This document shows, in pieces, positions 19,668-27,540 of a stretch of DNA of 64,000 nt. The DNA is from JAHQVK01 sp036788295 (GTDB lineage Bacteria > Myxococcota > Kuafuiibacteriia > Kuafuiibacteriales > Kuafuiibacteriaceae). Where the stretch lies: contig DAIQNR010000007.1 of the NCBI GenBank assembly GCA_036788295.1, positions 60,697-124,696 of the forward strand, in the 5' to 3' direction. The notes under the pieces were generated by a model. That model ran no database searches and was not told the origin of the DNA. It saw only the letters and a program-made list of their open reading frames with translations. Position 1 is the stretch's first letter, and every line of letters starts with the position of its first letter. Made by a program: the position numbers and the translations under genes.

Positions 19668-21836
19668 TCAAGCCGCGCCGGCGACCGGCGCCGGGCGCAT
19701 CTCATCGACAGGGACATGAATGGCCCGCTCGATGAACCTCTGGCGGTCGCTCTCGGGGCGCCAGCCGAGCAGAGTCTTGCTCTCCGTGCAGTCGTACTTC
19801 GCCAAATGGGCGTTCGACAGCCAGTCTCGGTAGCTGGGCACCCGAACGCGGCTCGGGTGGCGCACCGCGAGCTTCACGAACCACTTCGCGAGGTCCGACG
19901 CGTAGTACTGCGCGATCGGGGTGGGTTTGGCCACGACGGCGAGCCCCGAGTAGCGACGCAGCTCCTCGACGTACTCCCGCGCGCTGAGGAACACATCCCC
20001 GGCGAAATTGAAGCTCTGGCCGCTGACGCCCGGGGTCTTCATCGCCAAGATGAGGCCGGCCGCCACGTCCTCGACGAGCACGGTGGGCACCGTGTTGTCG
20101 CCCTGCCCCCAGAAATCGCAGACCCGGTCGTAGCTCCAATATCCGAATCCGAAGTGAAACGGCGGACCCCCGGTGCCGAGCACGACGCCGGGCCTTGTGA
20201 TGACGACATCGAGGCTCTGCGACCGGTGCATGTCGAGCAGGAGGCGCTCGCACTGTGCCTTGGCCCGGGAATAATAGACCCGCTGGTTCATCTTTGGGTC
20301 GAGCGGGGTATCCCTCGTGATCGTCTCATCCGGGTTGCCCGTATAGTAGCAGTGCACGGTCGAGGTGAAGACCAAGCGGATCTTGCGTTCGAGACACAGC
20401 TCGGCGATCCTGCGGGTCGGTTCGACGTCCTTTGCTACCCACTCTTCCCAAGTCTTCGCGTCCCCACGCGCGAGATGGTAGACGCTCGAGACGCCTTCGA
20501 ACGCCGCCTCGAGCACGTCCTTCGATCCGATCGAGTCCTTCACGAGGTCGAGCTTCGACTCGTCGATCGGGCCCCACAGACCAGGGGCCGCCGACCGCCC
20601 CACCACCCGCACCGTCTCGCCCTTGGCGACGAGCTGTCGGACGAGCTCTCGACCGATGAAACCGGTGCCCCCGAAAACGAGCGCGCTCGCCGCCTTCGTC
20701 GGGCGGCGGGAGACCGGCTCGATCCTCGGCTGGGGACCGGCGGCCGCCTGGGCCGCTTTGGCCATCTGGTCCGCGATCCCGAGGACCTCGACCGCCCTCC
20801 GCGGCGACAGCCGGGGGTCCAGGGTGCCCCCTAGGCTTCGATAGAAGTCCTGGATGAGGCCGGTGATCGACTGATCGAATGGGTTCTTTCCGACCTTGGC
20901 GAGCTTCGATTTGTTGAGAACGTAACTCCCGAGGTTCCCGGTGGCCTGCGAGACGACGCCGCCGGCTGCCCTCAGGCCCATCGCGAACCCATCAAAGTCC
21001 ATGGGGAGCCCGCCGTGCTGGTCGCGAACGTACACGTTGCGCTCGAGGTCCACCCGGCCCCGGCCGAGGTTTCCGCGCACCCGGACCTCGTGCTCGTGAA
21101 ATCCCCCGACGACATAACAGAGGTAGACGTCGCACTGGGTCGAGCCCCGCCGAAACCGCAGGTTGAAGCGGCGAAAGAACGTGACGCCGGTGGGCAGCCG
21201 CATCGGATCGAGGGGTTCGATGTGGACCTGCTCCGGTGCCCCCATGAGATCGAAGACGAACGAGAACGGGTGGGGTCCGTTCTCCCACGCGATGTGGCCC
21301 GGGTCCTGGAGCATCCACACGTCATAGGGTCCGTTGACGGGGAGGCCGAGCTCCTTGGCCCAGGTGATCTCGATGCGCTCGATCTCTCCAAACGCGCCCC
21401 CGCGGACGTCGTCCCGGAGCCGCACATAGGAAGGCATGTAGAGGAAGTTGTGGGCCACGCCGAGCGCGACCCCCCGGGCCTCGGCGAGCGCCGTGAGCCG
21501 CTCTGCGTCGTCGAGACGCACGCACATCGGCTTTTCGGCGAGCACGTTCACCCCTGCTTCGAGGCACGACTCGATGGGTCCCGCGTGATGCTGCGGCGGG
21601 GTGAGGACATGGGCTACGTCGAGCCGCGCCTCGGCCAGCATCCTGTCTACCGAGTCGTAGACCAGCTCGGCTCCGACGTCAGCGGCGAGCCGCTCCGCCC
21701 GGCCTTTGGCGAGATCGCAGACCGCGACCACCCGCGCAGACTCGACCCGTCCGAGCGCCTCGGCGTGCCAATCGGCGATGAAGCCGGCTCCGATGAGCCC
21801 GACCCGCCGGTGTTGTCCTTTCGTTTCCGTCATCAT
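19668..21836 (-). CDS. Fused Gfo/Idh/MocA oxidoreductase and NAD-dependent epimerase/dehydratase
   Basis: A single uninterrupted 722-aa frame joins two enzymes. Residues 1-360 are a Gfo/Idh/MocA oxidoreductase, with GLIGAGFIADWH at the dinucleotide site and EKP at 101-103. A linker of about 20 residues rich in Ala, Pro and Gln follows. Residues 382-722 are an extended SDR with GGTGFIG at 389-395 and an active-site Tyr-x-x-x-Lys in YSRAK. Both halves have complete cofactor motifs, so the protein should carry two dinucleotide sites. The gene is downstream of a GT2 gene on the same strand and faces a cluster with unfused members of both families. An oxidation-then-epimerisation (or reverse) sequence on one sugar nucleotide is inferred, not shown. 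Confidence 0.92.
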   Translation of the reverse strand: MMTETKGQHRRVGLIGAGFIADWHAEALGRVESARVVAVCDLAKGRAERLAADVGAELVYDSVDRMLAEARLDVAHVLTPPQHHAGPIESCLEAGVNVLAEKPMCVRLDDAERLTALAEARGVALGVAHNFLYMPSYVRLRDDVRGGAFGEIERIEITWAKELGLPVNGPYDVWMLQDPGHIAWENGPHPFSFVFDLMGAPEQVHIEPLDPMRLPTGVTFFRRFNLRFRRGSTQCDVYLCYVVGGFHEHEVRVRGNLGRGRVDLERNVYVRDQHGGLPMDFDGFAMGLRAAGGVVSQATGNLGSYVLNKSKLAKVGKNPFDQSITGLIQDFYRSLGGTLDPRLSPRRAVEVLGIADQMAKAAQAAAGPQPRIEPVSRRPTKAASALVFGGTGFIGRELVRQLVAKGETVRVVGRSAAPGLWGPIDESKLDLVKDSIGSKDVLEAAFEGVSSVYHLARGDAKTWEEWVAKDVEPTRRIAELCLERKIRLVFTSTVHCYYTGNPDETITRDTPLDPKMNQRVYYSRAKAQCERLLLDMHRSQSLDVVITRPGVVLGTGGPPFHFGFGYWSYDRVCDFWGQGDNTVPTVLVEDVAAGLILAMKTPGVSGQSFNFAGDVFLSAREYVEELRRYSGLAVVAKPTPIAQYYASDLAKWFVKLAVRHPSRVRVPSYRDWLSNAHLAKYDCTESKTLLGWRPESDRQRFIERAIHVPVDEMRPAPVAGAA

Positions 21837-21955
21837 GACCTCCGATTCTGGGAGAGACCAGAGGTCGCCACCCGCACGGTTCGTTAGAGCAAGTGCCGCC
21901 GTCGCGCCACCTCCGACGGCCGCGACCTATCGACCGTCTCGGACTCGGGCGGCCG

Positions 21956-22954
21956 CTATTTGTATTCGATGATCGTCGAGCCCCGCCGGGCCGCTCGGTT
22001 CTGCCAGTAGCGGACCTGGCCGATCGCCTCGGGCACCTTGCCGAGGACGCAGTTGAACGCCCACGCCCGCGCCTCCTCCGGGGACCGCCCCGACCGCAGC
22101 GCAGCGCGTTCGACCCGGACGAACAGGGCGCCGAGGCCGGCCCCGGCCACCGCCGCCGAGAGCCCGAGCGTCGGCAGCGCGAAGGCCAGGCCGCCCGCTG
22201 GCACGCCGAGCCCCCAAAACAGGATCTTTCGCGACCAGCCGCGACGGTGGCAGCTCGGATGATCCCCATGCAGCGCCTCGACCTCGGCGGTTCCATGACC
22301 TCCCCGCACCATTCGCCGCCACCACTGCTCGAACCGGTGGATCGCGGCGTCGTGCACGCTCATCGGAGCGTCGATGCGCAGGAGGCGCCAACCGAGCTTG
22401 CGCATTCGAATGGCGAGATCGGTGTCCTCCGCGGCGATGATCGAGGCGTCGTAACCGCCGGCTTCTTCGAGGGCGGCCGCCCGCATCATGACCTCCCCCC
22501 CGAACTCCATCGCCTCTCCGATCGGGGTGTCCCATTCGATGTCGCAGGCGCGGTTGTAGGGGGACGCATCCGGGAACCGCTCGCGGCGGCGCCCGAACAC
22601 CGCGGCGAGCCCGCTGTCCTCGGAGATCGTCTGCTCGGCAAGCTCGAGCCAGCCTGGGAGTATCTCGCAGTCCCCGTCCACGAAGTGAACGTAGGGGATG
22701 TCGGGGTGCAGCCGGCGAAGACTCTCGAAACCCTCGTTGCGGGCGCGGGCCGCGGTGAATGGGCGTGCGGGGTCGAGCTCGACGACTTCGGCCCCCATGG
22801 ACCGGGCAAAACGAACGCTGCCGTCGGTGGAGGCCGAATCGACGTAGACGAGCGGCGCGCCGGCCCCCGCCAGCGAGCGCAGGCACAACTCCAGGCGCTC
22901 GCCTTCGTTGCGACCGATGACGACGACGCCGAACTGGGGGCTCTTGGGCTCCAC
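21956..22954 (-). CDS. GT2-family glycosyltransferase with C-terminal membrane segments
   Basis: The 332-aa protein has the GT-A core, opening with VVVIGRNEGERLELCLRSL. The DXD-like metal site is VDGDCEI, and the acceptor loop follows with AEDTDLAIRMRK. Two hydrophobic helices lie near residues 235-275 (FWGLGVPAGGLAFALP and SAAVAGAGLGALFV), so it is probably anchored at the inner membrane. The start is the GTG at 22954 because a clean GGAGG lies 9 bp upstream; the frame continues further upstream but that overlaps the membrane-protein gene antisense-free region. It sits between a small membrane protein and the fused oxidoreductase-epimerase, all on minus, and probably acts in the same glycan pathway. 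Confidence 0.9.
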   Translation of the reverse strand: MEPKSPQFGVVVIGRNEGERLELCLRSLAGAGAPLVYVDSASTDGSVRFARSMGAEVVELDPARPFTAARARNEGFESLRRLHPDIPYVHFVDGDCEILPGWLELAEQTISEDSGLAAVFGRRRERFPDASPYNRACDIEWDTPIGEAMEFGGEVMMRAAALEEAGGYDASIIAAEDTDLAIRMRKLGWRLLRIDAPMSVHDAAIHRFEQWWRRMVRGGHGTAEVEALHGDHPSCHRRGWSRKILFWGLGVPAGGLAFALPTLGLSAAVAGAGLGALFVRVERAALRSGRSPEEARAWAFNCVLGKVPEAIGQVRYWQNRAARRGSTIIEYK

Positions 22955-22963
22955 GGTGGGAAA

Positions 22964-22968
22964 CCTCC
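22964..22968 (-). promoter_or_regulatory. Ribosome binding site deciding the GT2 start
   Basis: GGAGG on the minus strand lies 9 bp before the GTG at 22954. This supports that codon over open-frame starts further upstream, which would overlap the membrane-protein gene. Confidence 0.6.
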
Positions 22969-22986
22969 GCTGACCCCCGCCGGCGG

Positions 22987-23391
22987 TCAAGGTTTGGCAG
23001 CGGGGGGTTCGGGCCCGTCGTCGTCTCGCGAGCGCCGCCGATCCCCTTCGAGCCAGCGACCCCAAAAGAGCCCGACCGTGCCTGCACCGAACCCGGCCGC
23101 GACGGTCATCGCGAGCCGGCGCCGCCACGCGGTCGGAGGAGGATCCTCGGGGTCTCCTGGTTCCGCCCGCTTTGCCACGCCCGAACCGGCCTCCGAAGGG
23201 CGCGAGCCGAGCGCGATCCCGCGGGCCATCGCCCCGGCCAAGACCAACAGGAGGACAAACGCGAGGCACCACCCGAGCCGAGCGCCCCTCGCGGCCGAGG
23301 AGGCAAACCCGAGCCCGAGCCCAACCAGCAGCAAACCGAGCAACCCGAGGTCGGGCACCGCGAGCGAGGCCTGCTGAACTTCGGAAAGCAT
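22987..23391 (-). CDS. Small membrane protein of unknown function
   Basis: The 134-aa product has three hydrophobic segments: about residues 14-33 (LGLLGLLLVGLGLGF), 39-58 (WCLAFVLLLVLAGAMA) and 90-108 (AMTVAAGFGAGTVGLFW). A charged tail follows (EGDRRRSRDDDGPEP). I do not recognise a family. It starts the minus-strand run leading into the GT2 and the fused oxidoreductase-epimerase, 32 bp before the GT2 start. A helper role in glycan export or enzyme anchoring is possible but unsupported. Confidence 0.7.
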   Translation of the reverse strand: MLSEVQQASLAVPDLGLLGLLLVGLGLGFASSAARGARLGWCLAFVLLLVLAGAMARGIALGSRPSEAGSGVAKRAEPGDPEDPPPTAWRRRLAMTVAAGFGAGTVGLFWGRWLEGDRRRSRDDDGPEPPAAKP

Positions 23392-23446
23392 GGTCCCCCT
23401 CGTAGCCGCTCGGGCTCGAAACGAAAAGCGCGCTGGCGCGGCAGGC

Positions 23447-23893
23447 TCATCGGCCCCGCTCGAGCCACAAGGTCACGGGGCCGTCGTTGACGAGGTGCAC
23501 TTTCATCTCCGCCCCGAAGCGCCCGGTCGGCACCGGGCGGCCGAAGAGCTCCTCGAGGTGAGCGACGAACCGCTCGTACAACCGCACCGCGAGGTCGGGA
23601 GGGGCGGCGCCGACGAAGCTCGGGCGGTTCCCTTTGTTCACATCGGCATACAACGTGAACTGCGACACGACGAGCGCCTCGCCCCCGATGTCGAGCACCG
23701 AGCGGTTCATCTTGCCCTGCTCGTCGGGAAAGATGCGCAGCGCGGCGCACTTGCTCGCCATCCACTCGATCTCCGCTTCGCCGTCGGAGGGACCGAAGCC
23801 GACGAGCAGCAAGACCCCGGGGCCGATGGCCCCGACCGGCGCGCCGCCCACCTCCACCGAGGCCTCGATGACCCGCTGCAGGAGAACTTTCAT
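23447..23893 (-). CDS. dtd: D-aminoacyl-tRNA deacylase
   Basis: Dtd removes D-amino acids (and glycine from tRNA-Ala) wrongly attached to tRNA, acting in the cytoplasm as a homodimer. The 148-aa product has the usual length. It shows VLLQRVIEASV at the start, SQFTLYAD and the cross-subunit Gly-cisPro motif NDGPVT near the C-terminus. The ATG at 23893 lies one base after the stop codon of the AceE-like gene, indicating translational coupling in the CBS/E1/dtd transcript. The open frame extends further upstream but only within the AceE-like gene. Confidence 0.95.
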   Translation of the reverse strand: MKVLLQRVIEASVEVGGAPVGAIGPGVLLLVGFGPSDGEAEIEWMASKCAALRIFPDEQGKMNRSVLDIGGEALVVSQFTLYADVNKGNRPSFVGAAPPDLAVRLYERFVAHLEELFGRPVPTGRFGAEMKVHLVNDGPVTLWLERGR

Positions 23894-23894
23894 G

Positions 23895-26564
23895 TCACTG
23901 TCTCGGCGGCCACAGGTCCTCGGGGCCCACCGGCTTCGGTCGAGCCGCCGCGAGCCGGGGCGACACCCGCACCTCCTCGAGCGCGGTCCGGGTGAGCGCC
24001 CTCCCCACCGCGGCGACGACCGCGTCGGCGTCGATCCCGTGGTGCCGGTAGACGTCGGCCACCTGCCCGCTCTTGCTGGGCAACCGCACGGCGAGCACCT
24101 CCACCGGCACCCCGAGCACCGAACCCACGTTGTCGAGGATGCCCGGCTCACCGTCCACCAGGACGACCGCCGGCACCCGGCGCCCGGCGGCGAGCAGCAG
24201 CTCGGCCCCATCCCGAGGGACGAACGGGTCCTTTGGGACGAGGTGCAGGTCGCCGTTCAGGCCGAGCCCCTCCCGAAGGTGCCGGTAGCCAGTGGCGTGG
24301 CCCAGGTGCCCGAGCAGGAGGTCCGCGCAGGTCACGTTGACGACATCGAGGAAGATCCCGTCCTCCCGGAGCCGGCGCGCGGCCTCGAGGGCCTCGGTCC
24401 CCACCGCCCCCGTGAACAGGATCGTCGCCACGTTCTCACCGGGCTCGTAGCCGGGCTGCCCCCGCCCGCAGACCAGCCGGTAGCCCCCTGCGAGCGCGTC
24501 CAAGCGGACGGAGGCGAGGATCTCGTCGTCCGAACAACCTCGAAACCGGTGCTGGGCACGCAGGTTCTCCAGCATCAGAGCTTGGCGGATCCCCCGGGTC
24601 ACCGCGCGGATCACGACGCCCTGCCGGCCCTCGTCGTCGCCTACCGCCGCCCGCCGCCACGACTCGGACAGCGCCCAGTCCACCTCAATCCCGAAGAAGG
24701 GCTCCCAGATGACGAGGTTCGGCATGCCGATGTCGCTCTTCCAGCTGTGCTGGGCCCCTTCGGGGGCGAGCGTGACCCCGGAGGGGGTTCCAACGAGGAT
24801 GAAGCGGGCTCGGACGTAGAGCGCGTAGAAGAGTTGGTCGAGGGCGCGCTTGATGAAGAAGTCGTAGACCGTCATCACCGGGAAGAGATCGACCCCGAAG
24901 TGGGCGCCGAAGGTCCCGAAGGCGGCGAGCGCGGACACCGCGTTCGCTTCCGCGATCTCGAATCTCAGGTGCCGGGCCGCCGCCCGCCGGGGGGAGAGTC
25001 CCGGTCGCCGCCGATCCTTCACCCCGAGCCGGGCCTCCAGATCCGGCTGCTCCGGCCCGTACACCCGGCCATCCATCGCCGCCGCGAGCTGGGTCGAGGT
25101 GCCGACGTCCGGGGCGAGCGTGACGCCCCTCGCGGCGACCGGCCCCCAGCCCTCGGCCCCGGCATCGAGCTTCCCCTCCCCGTATCGAACCCATTTCGCC
25201 GCGATCTGGCCGAACGCGTATTGGGTGGACGCCACCGGGACGAGGCGCAGATCGACCCCGACGTCGGGGCGGGGGCCCGCCTCCGACCGGGCCACGGAGA
25301 ACGACGACCGGGCCGCGTCCGCCGCCGACCATCGCGCCTCCTGCCCCGCCCGCAGGGCCCGCCCTCGGTTGAGGCAGAGCCGCCCTTCGGCCGTCCCCTC
25401 GGCAAAGCGAGCGTAGGGCGAGGCCGCATCGAGTCCCTCTGCGCGAAGCAGCGCCAGCATCTGCTCGTCGCTCGGGAGGCTCGAGTGGTTGCCCGGCTCC
25501 GCCGCCGATGGGAGCCCCCAGCCCTTCACCGTGTGGGCGAGGATGAGCGTCGGACGCCGAGGGTCCCGCTTCGCCCGCAGCAGCGCCCCGACGATGGAGG
25601 CGAGATCGTGCCCGCCGAGGTCGCGGACGAGGGCCTCGACCTCCCCGTCTTCGAGCCGGTCGAGGGCGGGGGCGAGCGCTCGATCGATTCCGGTCAGATG
25701 CTCCCGGATCGCCGCGCCGGAGGAAAGCAAGAGAGCTTGCAGCTCGGCGTCGCCGAGTCCCCGCTCGAGCACCGCCGACAGCGCCGCGCCGCCCGGTCCG
25801 GCGAACGCGAGCCTCCGCCGGGGACCGTGGCTGAGCTCCTCGGTGCGCCAACCGTTGGCCTCGGCCATGCGAAGGATGCGGTTCGCGTCCGTCCCGCCGA
25901 GCCCGTCTCGGTTCGGGGTGCGGGGCCCATCCAGGTTCTGCCGGTTGTAATCGACAATCCAGGTGACGTTGCCGAGCTCGCGCTCCGCCGCTTCGGGGAG
26001 CGCCTCGGCGAGCGATCCCTCTCGAAATTCGGAGTCGCCGATGAGCGCCCAGAAGTGGGCTGGAGGGACGTCATGCCCGTGGTCTTTGGCGTAGCGGGCG
26101 GCGAGCGCGAGGAACACGGCCACGACCGGGGGGATCCCGACCGATCCGGAAGGCAGAAACGCGTAGCCGTCGGGGTCGGAGGCGGCGTGGTAGCTCTGCA
26201 GCACGAGCTCGCCCGCTCGGGGGTATCGACGGAGCCGATCGAGCACCGCGGCGCTCTCTGCCTCCTCGAGCCACCGGCGGCCGTCGGCGAAGACCCCGAG
26301 AAGGTGGTGGAGCGCGTGGTCCATCGGGGCGGCGTGCGGCTTCGACGCCACGAGGTCGGCTGCCGACCGGACGACCAGGTGGAGCGCGCCGAGGATGTGC
26401 GCCGCGCTCGCGCTCGCCGCCGGGTGGCCCCCGACCTTCGGCTCGCCCGGCGGTCCTTCCCGCTGGTTCGCCGCCCAGATCATGTGCGCCGACTGCACCA
26501 CCGCCCGGCGCACCAGCCGCCCGAGCGCCTGCGCCTCGACCCCCAGCTCCGGCTGCGCAGTCAC
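23895..26564 (-). CDS. AceE-like homodimeric 2-oxoacid dehydrogenase E1 (thiamine-dependent), no E2-docking N-terminus
   Basis: The 889-aa product resembles homodimeric pyruvate dehydrogenase E1. It has VGGHPAASASAAHI near residue 45 (AceE GGHMASFASSA) and the ThDP/Mg site GDSEFREG ... DYNRQNLDGP. It also has LILAHTVKGWGLP, and the pyrimidine-domain glutamate in EIAEANAVSALA. The family decarboxylates a 2-oxoacid and passes the acyl group to lipoyl-E2. The N-terminus starts only about 45 residues before the GGH motif, so the segment that in E. coli AceE contacts E2 is missing, and no E2 or E3 gene is nearby. The GTG start overlaps the CBS gene stop (GTGA). A stand-alone transketolase-like or 2-oxoacid decarboxylating function is an alternative. 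Family placement is good, substrate uncertain. Confidence 0.82.
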   Translation of the reverse strand: MTAQPELGVEAQALGRLVRRAVVQSAHMIWAANQREGPPGEPKVGGHPAASASAAHILGALHLVVRSAADLVASKPHAAPMDHALHHLLGVFADGRRWLEEAESAAVLDRLRRYPRAGELVLQSYHAASDPDGYAFLPSGSVGIPPVVAVFLALAARYAKDHGHDVPPAHFWALIGDSEFREGSLAEALPEAAERELGNVTWIVDYNRQNLDGPRTPNRDGLGGTDANRILRMAEANGWRTEELSHGPRRRLAFAGPGGAALSAVLERGLGDAELQALLLSSGAAIREHLTGIDRALAPALDRLEDGEVEALVRDLGGHDLASIVGALLRAKRDPRRPTLILAHTVKGWGLPSAAEPGNHSSLPSDEQMLALLRAEGLDAASPYARFAEGTAEGRLCLNRGRALRAGQEARWSAADAARSSFSVARSEAGPRPDVGVDLRLVPVASTQYAFGQIAAKWVRYGEGKLDAGAEGWGPVAARGVTLAPDVGTSTQLAAAMDGRVYGPEQPDLEARLGVKDRRRPGLSPRRAAARHLRFEIAEANAVSALAAFGTFGAHFGVDLFPVMTVYDFFIKRALDQLFYALYVRARFILVGTPSGVTLAPEGAQHSWKSDIGMPNLVIWEPFFGIEVDWALSESWRRAAVGDDEGRQGVVIRAVTRGIRQALMLENLRAQHRFRGCSDDEILASVRLDALAGGYRLVCGRGQPGYEPGENVATILFTGAVGTEALEAARRLREDGIFLDVVNVTCADLLLGHLGHATGYRHLREGLGLNGDLHLVPKDPFVPRDGAELLLAAGRRVPAVVLVDGEPGILDNVGSVLGVPVEVLAVRLPSKSGQVADVYRHHGIDADAVVAAVGRALTRTALEEVRVSPRLAAARPKPVGPEDLWPPRQ

Positions 26565-26929
26565 GGGGCGACCAGAACCTCGGCCAGGACCCGGCACGCG
26601 TCGGTGGTGGTGAACAGGCCCACGAGCCGCCCGTCCTCCACGATGAGGGCCGACCCCAGGTGCCGCTGCGCCATCTGGCTCACGACCTCCGAAAGCGGCG
26701 CATCCGGCCCGACGGTGTACAGATCCCGAGCCATCAGGCCCTCGACCATGGTCGCATCGGGGTCGGCGGTCAGGAGCACCTCCGCCGCGTACAGGTCCGA
26801 CAAGGTCACCACCCCGACGAGGCGGTCCCGATCCACGACGGGGAGGTGGCGAATCTGGTGGTCCTGCAGCAGCTCCCGAGCCTCGGTGAGGCTCGCGGAA
26901 GGCGCGAGCACGTGGCGGGGGGGGGTCAT
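26561..26929 (-). CDS. CBS-domain pair protein
   Basis: The 122-aa protein consists of two CBS motifs. The first begins MTPPRHVLAPSASLTEA with HLPVVDRDRLVGVVTLSDL. The second is LMARDLYTVGPDAPLSEV ... SALIVEDGRLVGLFTTTD. A Bateman pair usually binds adenine nucleotides or S-adenosylmethionine and regulates a partner. Its stop overlaps the GTG of the AceE-like E1 (GTGA), suggesting co-translation and perhaps energy-dependent control of that enzyme; that link is inference. A GTG at 26986 would add 19 residues but has no ribosome binding site. It diverges from fur across about 130 bp. Confidence 0.85.
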   Translation of the reverse strand: MTPPRHVLAPSASLTEARELLQDHQIRHLPVVDRDRLVGVVTLSDLYAAEVLLTADPDATMVEGLMARDLYTVGPDAPLSEVVSQMAQRHLGSALIVEDGRLVGLFTTTDACRVLAEVLVAP

Positions 26930-27060
26930 GAGCGCCCCCACCGGGGGATTGCGGCGAGACACGCGAGGATGGTGGCACGGGCGCACCGAGGCGAAAAGAC
27001 CGGCTCGCGGGAGGTCAGCCCGGGCTCGGAGGTCGGCGCCGGCTGTGCTAGCGTCTCCCG

Positions 27061-27540
27061 GTGGTCGAGCCAGAAGCCAGCCCTCGAGAGGCGATCGACA
27101 CCCTCCGGGCCTACGTGGCGTCGAACGGCCTGAAATTCACCCGCCAGCGCGAGCTGATCGCGGAGGTGTTCTTTCGGGCCGGCGGGCACCTCACCGTGGA
27201 GGACCTGCTCGACCGGGTGCGGGAGGAGGACCCTCAGGTCAGCCTCGCGACGGTCTATCGCACGATGAAGCTGCTGACCGAGTGCGGGCTGGCGGAGGCC
27301 CACCGCTTCGGGGACCGCCAAGTCCGGTACGAACCGAACGAGGGCGACGACGAGCACCACGACCACATCATCTGCCGGGACTGTGGAAAGATCGTGGAGT
27401 TCTTCAATCCCATATTGGAAGAGCTTCAAGAGACGATCGCGGCCGAGCATGGGTTTCGCCTGACCGAGCACCGCATGGAGCTGTATGCAGACTGCGTGGC
27501 TCCAGATTGCGGGGAAAAGACGAAGAAGAAGCACCGCTGA
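27061..27540 (+). CDS. fur: Fur-family transcriptional regulator
   Basis: The 159-aa product (GTG start) has a winged-helix DNA-binding domain, with LKFTRQRELIAEVFF and the recognition region VSLATVYRTMKLL, and a C-terminal metal/dimer domain. The His-rich loop DDEHHDHIIC, CRDCG and the second cysteine pair in CVAPDCG match the structural zinc and regulatory metal sites of Fur. It most likely senses Fe(II), though Zur/PerR-type specificity cannot be excluded. No canonical Fur box was found upstream. Its last 137 bp overlap the 3' end of a Ser/Thr kinase gene on the other strand. Confidence 0.92.
   Translation: MVEPEASPREAIDTLRAYVASNGLKFTRQRELIAEVFFRAGGHLTVEDLLDRVREEDPQVSLATVYRTMKLLTECGLAEAHRFGDRQVRYEPNEGDDEHHDHIICRDCGKIVEFFNPILEELQETIAAEHGFRLTEHRMELYADCVAPDCGEKTKKKHR

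Noticed and set aside
26930..27060. Fur box in the fur/CBS divergent region.
   Set aside because: No AT-rich inverted hexamer array could be seen; the region is GC-rich.
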